Shown here piece after piece: positions 46,901 through 59,329 of a DNA stretch of 64,000 nt (position 1 is the stretch's first letter; every line of letters starts with the position of its first letter). This DNA is from Nematostella vectensis. Taxonomy: Eukaryota > Cnidaria > Anthozoa > Actiniaria > Edwardsiidae. Made by a program: the position numbers and the translations under genes. Location of the stretch: assembly GCF_932526225.1 (NCBI RefSeq), contig NC_064034.1, forward strand, positions 12,598,887-12,662,886, given 5' to 3'. The notes under the pieces are model-generated. The model saw nothing but the letters and a program-made list of their open reading frames with translations. It was not told where the DNA came from and searched no databases.

Positions 46901-49900
46901 TTAAGAGGCATAGGAGGGGAAAACAGCAAACAAGGTAAATCTAGCTTTTTATTATTAATATGCACTTCGTTGAACATCTAGTGGCATAGTTCGCCTCAAG
47001 GCAAACAGTCGTCTTCCCCATACCGAATATGTGTAGCACTTTGGAATAGAAAGCTGTGTTGACATATTCTTCTATATTAATGCCAACTGGTTGTGTGTGG
47101 CATAAACGTTTAAACTAAGACAACCCTCTGCGGCCAACCCGACGAGCTCTTAGTCTCCCCGGCACCCGGTGAAATATCTAAATCAACCCGAACAGTTTCT
47201 TTCTTACCCGACGAGTAAGCTAAGTGACCGGCGGTTTAATAAAATTAGCTGACCCGGTGGAAATTCCAAAGCCGGTAAGTTAAAAAAAAAACGACGAAAA
47301 TCTAGGTTTTGCCGGGTCTGTTACAGAGGGGTGCACAGAGCTCATAGAAGAAAAGGATATGAACATAACCCCTGATATATAAACAGACAACTGTAGAAAA
47401 ATGAAGGAGTACAGGGTAATAACCTGGTTTGGAGAAGGACTTACTTTTGTGAATATATAGACGCGGTAATTTATAAGACAGTGGCGCCAGTTAACATTCT
47501 TATTCTTTTGAGTTTGGTTGTCTTTGAATTACGTATTTGTGTGTTGAACTTTTTGAGGTTTTTTGGGATTATTCGTGATTGATTATCTACTATCGTCCCT
47601 TGTTAGTGAACAGCGGTTTGGAAGTGGTCGCAAGGATTTGTTGGCATATGGAATACTCTTACACTTGGATCTTATATTCGCGATACTGGCAAAAAAACAA
47701 ATGCCAGTGTGGTTTCGTAAAAAAATGCTGTTTAGAATGCTGATAGAGGTAAAGAGTCCTGGAGATAAGAACTTGGATAGAGATTAGAGCATGGAAGGCG
47801 GGGGAGGGGGGGTGTATTATTAATTAATAATACTTTGATACTTTTGTGTCGCGGTAGCTAGGGTACAGATATTATCCAAAGCTTCTCGCGTTAATAGCAC
47901 TTAACCTGCTTTTGTTTATGCAATAAAGGTGAAGCTGAGGTGATTCTCTAAGAGATATGGTGAAATGTCAGACCGATTACAAACGATTGTGGAACTATAA
48001 CGTTATATTTTGTGTTATGCCGTGTTGACCCATTGCCATAGAGACCCCGTTTTTGTTGTAATGAAAAGTGCCGTTGTGAAAAAGATATGTTATGGAAAAA
48101 AAACATTATGCTGCCGTACGACTTTGATTGAGTTTTGTTTCCTTTTTTTATTATTTTCTAAAAAAATATGCTTATACTATACTTAATTTTACTGCCTCGG
48201 GTCTCATTTAGGCAACAGTTTTCACTTGATATTATTGATTATTATCTTTTCATTCCTATTTAGTATAGCCTTTTCAAAACAAAATTGGAAATTAAAGACG
48301 ATAAATATGTTCTTAATTTTTGCTTGTAGATATTTTTTATGTTTTTTTGTATATAAGTCGTTTTATTCTAAGGCGTTTAAAACTCCACATTCCTTTTGGG
48401 GGCACGTTCAGACTAGTACATTCTTGCTGCGCGCTTTTTCTTAATAGCAAGCATGGTGAATAGTATTATCGTATTATCTTATACCTTTCTTGCAATCTTG
48501 TTATTTCGTTTTTTTAAACTAATCTCTTTAAAATGGCTTTGGTGGCTTTGTAAGATATCTCACACGTGCAGACATTAGTCGCCTAAGCAAAAGGTTATTT
48601 TTTTTTATGTGAAACACTTTACGGAATTGTGTCCAGGGTTTTGTCACGAGACTGTTGCCAGGCGCCATTGATGTCATTACATGTCTCTATTTCTTTTTTC
48701 TTCCCTGCTGGAAGGTGATTTAGAGTAAGCAATTAATGCTTTGATAGCTACGAGGTGAGCAATAATGCATTGATAGATAGGAACGGCTAAAGTCGACCTT
48801 TTTGTTGTTTTAATGGCGTTCTTTCTATGTGCATATGAGAAATTTCTGTGTTTTTTTTCCTCTCTTTTTTTCCACATTTTCAGCATTTCAACGAAGATAA
48901 ATGATGAAGAATTTTCTGTTTTAAATTACGCCCTTCGAAAAAAATCGTCGCCACTGTCACTTCTTTCTCACCGAGAACTCTTGCATGTTAGGACTTCACA
49001 TTTTTATCTTATCTCTATTAGAACATTCTCTCACCAGATGCTTATCAGAATTTTCAGAATTGCTTTTTAATTTTCGCCATCCCGGTTCGTGTCCTCTGTT
49101 TTGTCGCTTAAAGGGTCATTGATGCTTCCATGTTTCCTCTTCCCAGGAAGCCCCATTACTTGTGTTGAAGCAATAAACGTAATCCTCGCTTTTTATCGGT
49201 TTAGCATATGGTTGGCTGGTGGCTAGTCAAGCCAACCGCAAAAGCCCTTGCAGTAGAAATCTGCCTGCTAAACAGATGCGCACGCAATGATGACCACTTT
49301 ATTGTGAAGGCAGGAATCTTTGCTGAAAACCAATGTTTCCTTTTTGTCTGATACAGAAATTGACGTTGGCAGATGTGCTTGTGATTGGTTCTCCTCAAAG
49401 CCATTCTGTATTCGATAGTGTGCAACTGAGCTTGCGTTGCTGATTGACTTTGGTTTTCACGTGTTATTCCCTCTAGGTCGGTGGATACAAAGAGGCATGC
49501 ACGGAACATGCATCTTGACGTGACATAATGCATTTTCGCGGGAGTTTTTCCACATTTTGATTGGCTGATACATTGTAAGTTAAAAAAAAAATCTTCAGTA
49601 AATGTTTTCACCCTTTAATGTGCATCGTGCACACCAGATAGAAGTCGCTCTACTCATTCAAGGTTAAGAAGTTCACAGCCTCCGTAAGTTCAATGACATA
49701 TGTGTTGCTAATGACTATTAAATAGAAAATTCAGGTGAGCGTTTAGGACAGCATAAGTCAAAAAGACAATATTGCGGACCTCTAAACTCTTCTAAGGAGT
49801 ATTTACGATTAGTATCTTTGCATCACTGTACAAAGAGATTTATACCAGTCGATTTAACGGCTTGGTTTTTCTGGGCATTTTTACATATGTAGTTGATTAG

Positions 49901-52900
49901 TTTTGCTTTGCTGACGTAGTGTGCGCTCAAAAATCTATCGCTCTCGTAATTTATAAACAGAATAAGGGACCTTGTGTCTTCTTTGGCGGCGTTGTAAGGT
50001 AAGTAGATAGAGTTTGTCACTTTTTAATTCGATCTAAAAAAATTACACCTCTTGTTTTTACTAGAATTTAACTTGAGCTATGCATTTTATTTCAACTTAA
50101 AAATATCGTTACTTTAATGCAAATTTTGGTAGATTATGGATCTGAATAAAAAAACGTTTTCTTAGTTTCCAAAACAGCTGTTGCCTGAGACGAGTTTTTT
50201 TTTCTAACATGGACTTATCGCAGAACAATTCCGATTGTCTGAGCTTATCAAGCTTGCCAATTTGCGGGTAAACGCACCAAAACAAGCCCTCTGTGGCCGT
50301 CCGAAAACACATCTTCGAGGTCGGCCTAAAATGATCTGTCAGCAGTATTAGTGCGTCCCGACTAGTTAATGCGATAGCGACATGTGATGGACGAGAACAC
50401 GTTCAGTGAGCTGTGAGCATCGCTAAATTCGTAATAGTACCAAGAACCCTTAAGTATTGCACACGAAAAAAGGCGCGCTAATAATCTATTTTTGTTTAAA
50501 CACATTAGGGCACACACTAAATAAGAAATATGGAACATTAATGTCAATTTCAAGTAGTGTCTGCGGTAGCTTGCGGTGTCTAAAGTTAAGTTGGAATTTC
50601 TGCAGTTTTCCAGTACGACTTTTTCGAATTAAATTTAATCGCGTGATACTATTAACTTCCATCAATCACTTGGCGTTTCGTAGCGTGACCTAGAATATAG
50701 GCAAGCAGTTTAACGCGACACAATATTGATAGAAACTTATATGATTGCACCTCGATGCCAATTGTGTATACGGGAGTGAAAAAGTAAGGGGGAAAGTTTT
50801 TTTTTTTTTTTTTGCTTATGAGAAATGTCTTGCCTCTTTATTTACCCTTTAAGATGGAAATGTTTAGTCTCCCAGCCTTATGAACTCGTGGTCTAGTCTG
50901 ATTAATACAAGAATAGATCCCGTAAATTAGCCTAAACTCCTTGATGAACTCGCCTTTGAAGATCTGTTATCATGTAATTGAAAAATATACGCGGACTCTT
51001 TATAGCTTTTTTGGCTAAGATAACATTAATTGAAGAAAGATGAGGTGTAGAGGCTATAGAATTTATAACTAACAGCATTGCTATATGTATGAAATATTGA
51101 ATTGTATAAAGTGAACATAGGTTGAAATATAAAAAAAATTTTAGTTATAGAATGACTTCGTAGCTACCACAAATTTAACACAATTTCAATATTTTGCGTT
51201 AATGGAAAATTGCTTGATGGCTTACCAGTGTAAAGGTTATAGACAATATCTGCTCACAGCATTGTTATATATGTGAAATAGAATATTGGTTTTAAAGTGA
51301 GGAAACTTGAAAGTATAAATATCGTCATGTTTGAATGAGTTCGAAGTCAATACAATTCTTTTTTTTTTGTATTAGCTTGCATTATTTGTTGAATATAGAG
51401 AATGGAAAGGCTTAACAGGGGTGAAGCGACCGTCTTGATAAGTGCTGGCGTCCCTACTCTTTCAGCATGTGAAGAATAACATTGCATTGTTTCCAAACTC
51501 TGAAAAATGTGCACTAATTTTAGAGTTGGAGGCTTGCAGCTTCCCTTTGTCCTTGCTATTGGCTATTGGCCCATACCGATGGGTAGTTGGTATGTTTTTA
51601 GATCTCACAGTGAGTTGTATATTTATACATCCAGAGGGAGTGCTTGTAAACACTACACCTGTTCTAAACAGAAAGCACAGCCCAAGCAAAGCACGTTAAG
51701 GATCGTAATGAATCTACTGTTTCCAGGATTTTGGTAGAAGAGGAATGAAAAGAAGACTTCTAATCTGCTTAGAATTGCCGCTGTGAGTATCTTTAGAATA
51801 GATATACTGCACGGCAGTTCTAAAAGTAGAATTTATTGCTGGTTTTCTTTCTACTAGCACTTTCTCTCATTAAGATCTGTGGCTATTTTCCAAGCTCATT
51901 TATCAAAATTGCCCTAGGAACTCCTCAAAAAGATAAGTACAGTAAAATAGGAAAAAGATTGACGCACATTAGGGAATGATGTCAAAATGTGAGATTTAGC
52001 TCTTTTAGAGACTCGATTGCGTGCCAGCTTTTTATAAATTTTTCAGCAATCGATTATAGTGCATTAGCATTCGCTGACGTTGTGTCTACTAATCAGCTAA
52101 GTAAATTGGTTGACGTAGACAAAAAGGCATTTTTTTGTTAAAAGAAAGAGAAATGACCCAACACCCGTGTAGCGATAAACATATGCCACCTTGCTAAGAA
52201 AACTTCTAAATATCCTGAAATAATAATACCCTAAATGATATTAGTCAAATCAAGCTAGGTGTCTATCGCCAAAGCTGCATTCTGATTGGTTGACCTACTA
52301 GGAAGCTATAAGTTATAGCCTATCAATAGCGAAATGAACCGGATTTCAACTCCCCCCCCCCTACCCCCCCCCTCCCCCAAAAAAAAAAAAAAATGTCAAA
52401 TGACCTAACAAGGTTTTGGGCTATACATATTGACCTACTAGGGTGATTTGGCCAAAACAATTATTGGGTCTCATGGACTATTAAATGGAGTCCATTTCAG
52501 CTCGAGAAATAAAATTACAAATACAAAAATTTGCATAGCGCCTATTACCTAGCGTTCTCGTCATGCCAGTAAAAATATTTGAATTATCTTTTTTTTATCA
52601 TTACTTTTTTTTTCTATTTTCCATTAAAAATATGTAAATCCGAACTTAAATTTGTAAAAAAAGGGGGTTATATGTCATCGTTTTTGTTAATGAAACATTC
52701 AATTATCGCTGCACGGGTTGTGAAATCCAATTAACTATCTCTAGTAACATGTAATACTCATTTGCTAAGAGTCCTCCTGCAACTTAAAGTTTGGAAATAT
52801 ATCACTCGCTTTTTAAAATCTTCTAGATCCATCATGATAATATTACATTTTCATCATTTTAGTGTTGTGAACACCTTTTTAGCTTATACTTAAAACATTT

Positions 52901-54255
52901 CCTTATTTTTTGGCTTCCACACGGGCACAAGTACCTTTTTTCTGTTATATTATTTGGCGGCTTTTTGATATTGGCAAATTGGATAAAAAAGGCAGGAAAA
53001 CACTTGTAATATGCTAGCCAATATCCGGGACTTTGGCGCATCACAGAGAACTCCAGGGATACTTTTCTTCCTCTTATTTGCATCGTTCATCTTTATCACA
53101 ATCCAGAATTTTCCTCTAGGATTTCCTTGAGTATCAACTAATGAGCTGTCACCAAAAATACGATTCATGTCGCTAATCGCCTTGGGGCGGAGGGAGAAAA
53201 AATCGAATACCGTTTTTTTTTTCTTTAAGGATGAGGAAAAACTACTTCCCGTGCGTACACCGAGTGTTCCATTATTTTTACACGTAAGCGGACAGTTCTA
53301 AGAATACTAGGCTCTTGTCGATGGAATTCAAATGGCTAAAAATGAGAAAGGAGCTTTGGTTGATTGTCGGCTGGTCTTGTTAGTGTCCAATGACGAGAGA
53401 GTTGACTTTTAAACTATAATATTGTTTTTAAAAGCGTTCTTGTTCCCTAGGGTGATGGCTTTATAATGATACCACAGCCTATCAATGGATCGAGAATGAG
53501 TGTGCTACGATATGAAAAAATAGGACATGGAAAGCCACCGTGTGTAAGCTTCGAAAAAGAACCTACAAAACAATAGGTCAAATCAACCTAAAAAAAAAGA
53601 GAAATATCTTATTTTGTTTATATTACTTTACCTGAAGTGCAGCCAAATCTAATCTATTTAAGAACACACAAATGCTCCTTTTCCCGATACTTCTTTTGCC
53701 ACATCACGCGAGAATTTCGTGATCCCAAAAACAGAAATTATAAACAGATAAAAAAAAATGAAACTTCAAGACCTGTTATGATATTGTGAGTTATTTTGTC
53801 AAAGGAATTCTTAAATCTTGAAGTAACTAGTATTATTACCCCAATATCCGCACCATCCATGTTTCTAACACAGCATGCTTTGTTCCCTTTCCGCATATAC
53901 ATTTCCCCTTATTCACACAGTATTGACACAATAGCAAGTTGTTTGTTTATTTTTCTAATTCCTTCAAACGGGCCCGCGAGCCCCTGACTATATCAACTTT
54001 ATTGCAAGCCCAAATCACCGTGGCCCATTCGAACTTGCCAATTGGCGTAATTAATTAGCGATAAATTCAGTTCATCATGTGGCTAATTTTGACGCAGCTG
54101 GGTCTAAGCCTAGCATGAGAAAAGTACTCGCAGGTTTGCATTGCAAAGATTTAGCACTTCAGAACGAAAAATGGTTAGGATTTCATGGGTAAGAGTGGAT
54201 CACGGAAGCGGTCTTTGTATACAAAAGTGTTTATGGACTTGAAGAAAAGTGAAAA
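43920..54255. other. Ten-kb interval without a recognised gene
   Basis: No conserved protein was identified on either strand. Isolated exon-like pieces with good splice sites exist, for example 44519-44587 and 46888-46935 on the plus strand, but I could not join them into a known protein. The region also holds homopolymer tracts (C runs at 44856-44875 and 52352-52376, an A run after the latter) and a perfect 28-bp palindrome at 45863-45890. Confidence 0.5.
45863..45890. repeat. Perfect 13-bp-arm palindrome
   Basis: CCTTCTCGACGTT, two bases, AACGTCGAGAAGG. A third copy of GTCGAGAAGG occurs near 46369. Function unknown. Confidence 0.9.
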
Positions 54256-54259
54256 TGGG

Positions 54260-54267
54260 TATAAAAG
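54260..54267 (+). promoter_or_regulatory. TATA box of the probable GPCR promoter
   Basis: TATAAAAG, followed about 70-80 bp later by a consensus donor (AACAGG then GTAAGT, exon end 54339). A short non-coding exon of roughly 54290-54339 would join the acceptor TTCTTAATTATAG at 56799. This is inferred from spacing and splice signals only. Confidence 0.45.
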
Positions 54268-56946
54268 TTGTAGGAAAAAAGAAAACAGACCATGTTATAC
54301 TAAACAGAGCGCATTCAGAAAAAGTCGTTGTTTAACAGGGTAAGTGGAATATTTTAACCCCTTTTCTATGCTTAACCTTTTTTTTACTTTTCTCATTAAA
54401 AAAATCTGGACATGAATTATACGATTTTCTTCGTTGTCTTCAATTTGTCTTCAGTTTGTTATATTTTCTGGACCCCTCCGTAATACGGGCGGCTTTCTAG
54501 CAATAATTATTGTATATTTATTGCTCTCTAGTATCTATTATTTTATATTCGTATGCTTATTTCGGAAAAATTCTAAAATGTGCCGCGTAAGTAGAGGGAA
54601 TGTTTTTTAATAGTTTTCGGTAAACCAGAGACGGCCTTTTTCTTAGTCAGCGATACAAAGATTCTTTGTGATTGGAATCAACTTTAATTGGACGCGGACC
54701 TTAAGAGCGAAATTCTTTGTTTTAAAGATAAAAATTGGTCGCGAGTTTTGATTAAAGTTCAAGATAATAGAAAGGAATCTATATGCATCGATATAGATGG
54801 ATATAGATATTTTCTGGAAATTTTGTGGCCTACACAGAGGCTAGCAATCAAACAACGGCAATGGACACAAGCTTTGAGTTTTTGATTTTTTTTCTCCCAT
54901 GCTGTTACTAATATGAACAAAGTGAAGAAGACGCACTTAATATTCCCGGATAATCCAGGGTTTTTTCCCCACACAATTTTATTTACGATATTACTTTAAG
55001 CCTCTTAATCAAACTAAATTATTTGTATCCATCTTTTAGGTTTTACAATTATGAGAGCGAATGAGAACTTCTTCATTTTAGAACATTTTTCCTTGACCTC
55101 TCGTCACTTCTAAATGAATGTTAGAACTACCATACTTCTTGTGTGTTTGTATCTTGTTTCTAAATGAAGACGTTCCATTTTGGTTGATTATGTAACTGGT
55201 ATTTGCTGAATTTTTTAAGGTCTGTCTTTTAGTCATAACAAGATAATGAATGGAATCGGAGAGTCTCAGAGTGAGCCGAGAGCGTTGCTAAGTCGTCTAT
55301 CGCCGCATGACGCTCTTACACTGTGGAACCTTTTCAATATTGGTTAACAAATTTATTTCATCCTTTATCTTTTGAGACACCTTCTCTGAAAATGGCTTGT
55401 AGCTCTTTTTTTCCTGCTAAGAGATGATATCCCAAAACTATTAGGTAGGTGGATTTTTTCTTGACGTGTGTACTCTTACTTGGGCTAGGGATTATAAATT
55501 TCTATGGAAAAAGGAGAAAGAGAGAAATATCATTTTTCATTTTGGATTTATTTAATCAATGCAAAATGTCAGTTGTCAGAAGATACTTAGAAAACACACT
55601 TTAGTATACGGACATCGCTTCATATCACTTGAAAATCATATTGTATAGCACCTTATTCTCTTATGCGGTCGAAATTTAAGTGATTTAAGGTTTTATTCTC
55701 TGATTGTGGGCTAGTTGATTTATTTGTCTGTCGCTTTTTACTTATTTTCACTGTTATCATAAAAAATCTACTTTACTGTATAGTAACTAACTCATGTACT
55801 AAGTGATGTTTTCAAACCCATTATATCCAAGAAAAGCTGCCAAACTTTCTTGTGTTAATACACCCGATAAAATTGCTGTTGAATTATTTAGAACTTAATT
55901 CAATCGTGATTTCTAAACAGTACGATTATATGAATGTCAGAGCTGACTTAATGTCGCGGGAAGATCTAAATCTAGCACAGAGAAACGACCACGCGGCATA
56001 TTGTCTGCCATAAACGAGTAAACCTCATCTGCAAACTAAGACTGTTTATCAAATTTGCCAAAAAGCTCAACAATTTCTCCAATTAAGATGATAGCTTTGA
56101 TTGGCCAGTTCCAAATTTGTCTAATAACCCTCAAGGATCTCAAAGTAATCACTAATCTTTTTACTTGTGTTGGGAATACAATGAGGGGATTTGTATAAGA
56201 ACTAATCGCAATTCTGTGAAGGAACTTTGCCCCAATATCGCTGTTTGGTATTTGTAGGAAATCACGCATCTATAAAGAACAAACACTACTCATAATGATG
56301 TTGAGTTATTACTTTAAAATCTTTGCATTATTAATGGTTTCGCCTTGTTTAGAAAAGCCCAAATAGCCCCTATTGGCGCTATACTTAATGCCTTCTGGAT
56401 CTGTTGAATTCACCTCTAAGGCAGTGATCTAACGGGTCGGATATTATACGTATTGTGGACTCACGGCGTGTCGCAGTGGTTGGTCCCTTAGCTAGATCTG
56501 TTAACATAACTCGAAACTTAGTAGCAGACCTGGGGTAAAACACTATGTCGTGTTGATAGAATCTGTTTGTCATTACCATCACTCAAACAAAACACTTCCA
56601 CCAGTCTTTAAAGATTTCTCGAGCAGATTTATAACCCAGGTGGCGGGTTGAATAGGGTTGTTTTTTTGTTCTGTTTCTTTATTGTAAAGAGCAAGGAGAT
56701 GGTTCGGTAAGAAATGTATTCCGTAGTGTAGGTATCGCGTCGGTTTTGATTATTGTTTTCCTAGTTTAATCCGTTGTGTCACCTTTTCTTAATTATAGGA
56801 CTATGACAAGACGCGAGAACGAACAGCGAAGGAGGTGACTCATTCGAGCGCGTGCAACATAGTCATCTGTCTCACTCTAGAGCACTCCTACTAATCAGCA
56901 TCGCAAATGAAGATAACCAACTAAGGCTTTAACTTCTGCATCATCT

Positions 56947-59055
56947 ATGGAACTTCGTAGTAATTCCACGAATAGTTCAAACACTGCCACTGGGTTGTAC
57001 ATAGAGCCACAACCGCTACGCTGGACACTGCGTCTTATTTTTATCATTGTTTTTCTCGTGGGCTCTGTTGGGAACTTGGTGGTTTGCATGGCGGTGATTC
57101 GCCGGAAAAGATCGCGAACGAGTAACAACATCTTCACGTTCAACCTTGCTCTGTCGGATCTCCTGACCGTACTTATCTACGTCCCCACTCAGATGGCGGC
57201 GTTCGAGAACGACCACAATTGGCCATTTGGAAACTTCGTGTGTCAACTTGCGTACGTGATAATTCCGGTGTGCTTGTCCGCGTCAATCGCGACCCTATTG
57301 GCGATCACGACAGATCGGTACCGCGCAATCGCCTACCCTATGCGGCCCAGGCTCAGCGGCAAGCACGTTCGGGCCATACTGGTTGCTATATGGACTGTGT
57401 CCATCATCACTGCGTTACCGCTGATGTTTGTAGCGCGTGAGGTACGTCCGGCACCCAGACAGGTCTACTGCGACGAGGTTTGGCCCGAAGGGCCTTACAG
57501 TCGTGTCTACTGGATTGCTATTTTTGTCATTCAGTACATCTTGCCGCTCGGAATGATCTGCGCACTTGCGATGCTTATTGCGCTAAAAGTTCGCAGGAAC
57601 TCCTTGAAAATGATCGAAAAAAGCTCGCACGTTTTAGCTGCGGCGGTCCGACAAAGAATGAAACAGACCTCCAAAATCACTAACATGTTGATAGCTCTAG
57701 TTATTCTCTACGCAATCTGTATGTTACCTCAACATGTGGTCTATCTCTGCATGGTGTACGGAGATCTACTGCAGTTCAAATACAGAGTCTATGTTTTGCG
57801 ATTTGCTAACGTGTTCCCGATGGCAAATAGCGCGCTCAATCCGATCGCATATGGGACCCTTAATAAGGAATTCAAGATGGTGTTTAAAAAGTTCTTCAAG
57901 TGTCAATGTCATCGTATTCCGATAGACGATGAGTCGCAAATCGACGGTCGGTTCTCACGAAGCAGGAGGTTCCGCTTGGCAGTGTATCGACATATCGACG
58001 GTGAGGGCAACTCTGTGCTGGAGTACGGTAGAAAATGGCGGAGGAAATCCAGTGCTTCGTCCGTACGTGGTAACGGAAGTGCCAGACATCATAATGGTGG
58101 AACGTTTAGAGCGAGGAAGAGCAGTACGATCGCTGGTTTGAAGGGCAACTTCTTGAGTGATAATGGTGGTTACATGTTGCCTAACGGTCACACTACGGAA
58201 AAGAGATCTGGCGAATCTGCGCGGTCTGTAGATCACTCTGGTTCGCACTCGGGGATAAGCGAGGTATCATTTGTCCAAAAACAGGTTCCTGCAGACGATG
58301 ACGAGAAGAAAAAACCTTTACGGAAAAGTAAGATTGAGGGTTGCGTGGCGAAGGTGAACTCACATATTTCTACCAGCAAATCGGGAGAAACTTCAGGGGA
58401 GTGTTTAAAAAAGGTTACGATGGGGCATAAAACAAATTTGGATGTGAGTAAATTAGAAAATATGGCAGAAGGTGAAGAGACTGAGCGAGATGGATGTTCA
58501 TTCGTGAGTTTGAGCAGCTCACTAGAGTGGGATCCCATGCTCATTGGATGCTTGCAAAAAGAGCCCGCCCAACAAGGGCTGCACCATTCTAAAATAGATA
58601 ACCTTCCTTATCACTGGACCACTAACAACTTACAATCATTGCTTTTACCTTCGACTAACACATACGATCCCGTCGATAATTTCCACACACTTCTTTTGTC
58701 CGTCGACAACGACAATTCCTGTGCAATATCTAGTTATGATAGCTCTTTTAACCCTGGAACAGAGCCCTGCCCTGCCTTTAGTAGCGCAACGTCCTCCAGT
58801 AGAGAGAAAACAAGTAATTCAAAGCACTGTGACGCCCTAGAAGTTGATTCGGGGTTCGGCGCTGATCCGTGCTGGTTTACAAACAACACTTTGAGTGAGA
58901 AGTGTCTAAAAGATACCCCTACCGAGGGATTCAAGGGAATATCAGCGGAGGTTCCTGACACCCCTGCTACGCCATCCCAACCCATGGCGACGCACGGAAG
59001 ACTCGAGACCATGTTTTTTAAGTGCATGAGTCCTGCCAGAGAAACGACAGTATAA
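56947..59055 (+). CDS. Class A (rhodopsin-like) GPCR, peptide-receptor type, 702 residues
   Basis: A seven-helix plasma-membrane receptor coded by one exon. The N-terminus has NST and NSS glycosylation sites. TM1 holds GSVGN, TM2 LALSD, then WPFGNFVC (the extracellular Trp and the disulfide Cys). TM3 ends in TDRYRAI (DRY motif), TM6 has CMLPQH where the family usually has CWLP, and TM7 ends NPIAY (NPxxY). The overall pattern fits neuropeptide receptors (orexin, NPFF and tachykinin-like groups), but the ligand cannot be assigned. After helix 8 (NKEFKMVFKKFFKCQCH, possible palmitoylated Cys) comes an unusually long, Ser-rich tail of about 360 residues. The start is the first ATG in frame after the acceptor at 56799. 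The tail frame is open and ends at 59055. Confidence 0.95.
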   Translation: MELRSNSTNSSNTATGLYIEPQPLRWTLRLIFIIVFLVGSVGNLVVCMAVIRRKRSRTSNNIFTFNLALSDLLTVLIYVPTQMAAFENDHNWPFGNFVCQLAYVIIPVCLSASIATLLAITTDRYRAIAYPMRPRLSGKHVRAILVAIWTVSIITALPLMFVAREVRPAPRQVYCDEVWPEGPYSRVYWIAIFVIQYILPLGMICALAMLIALKVRRNSLKMIEKSSHVLAAAVRQRMKQTSKITNMLIALVILYAICMLPQHVVYLCMVYGDLLQFKYRVYVLRFANVFPMANSALNPIAYGTLNKEFKMVFKKFFKCQCHRIPIDDESQIDGRFSRSRRFRLAVYRHIDGEGNSVLEYGRKWRRKSSASSVRGNGSARHHNGGTFRARKSSTIAGLKGNFLSDNGGYMLPNGHTTEKRSGESARSVDHSGSHSGISEVSFVQKQVPADDDEKKKPLRKSKIEGCVAKVNSHISTSKSGETSGECLKKVTMGHKTNLDVSKLENMAEGEETERDGCSFVSLSSSLEWDPMLIGCLQKEPAQQGLHHSKIDNLPYHWTTNNLQSLLLPSTNTYDPVDNFHTLLLSVDNDNSCAISSYDSSFNPGTEPCPAFSSATSSSREKTSNSKHCDALEVDSGFGADPCWFTNNTLSEKCLKDTPTEGFKGISAEVPDTPATPSQPMATHGRLETMFFKCMSPARETTV

Positions 59056-59296
59056 AAGGCCGTTATTATCGAACAACACAACTCACCGCGAAAAATATTC
59101 GGGCAGGAAATCTAATCTGTTAACTTCCGTCATATATTATTTGATTGGTTTCTTCCCGCTATATGGTAATGCGCTGCGCATTGCAAGTGAATGGTAATAA
59201 TTTTGAAACCTCTTTGTGAATATGCCTTCTTTTCCTTCCCGCTCCTAGCGCCCCCCCCCCCCCCCCCCTACCCCCCTTCCCCATTTCCATTATTTC

Positions 59297-59309
59297 AATA
59301 AAAAATAAA
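59297..59309 (+). terminator. Poly(A) signals of the GPCR gene
   Basis: Two overlapping AATAAA hexamers about 240 nt after the stop codon, just beyond a long C run (about 59250-59278). Confidence 0.6.
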
Positions 59310-59329
59310 CGTCTATAAACTAAAGCTAA

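Noticed and set aside
49201..49611. 136-codon minus-strand frame
   Set aside because: No recognisable motif, atypical composition, no matching splice or promoter signals; length alone is not enough.
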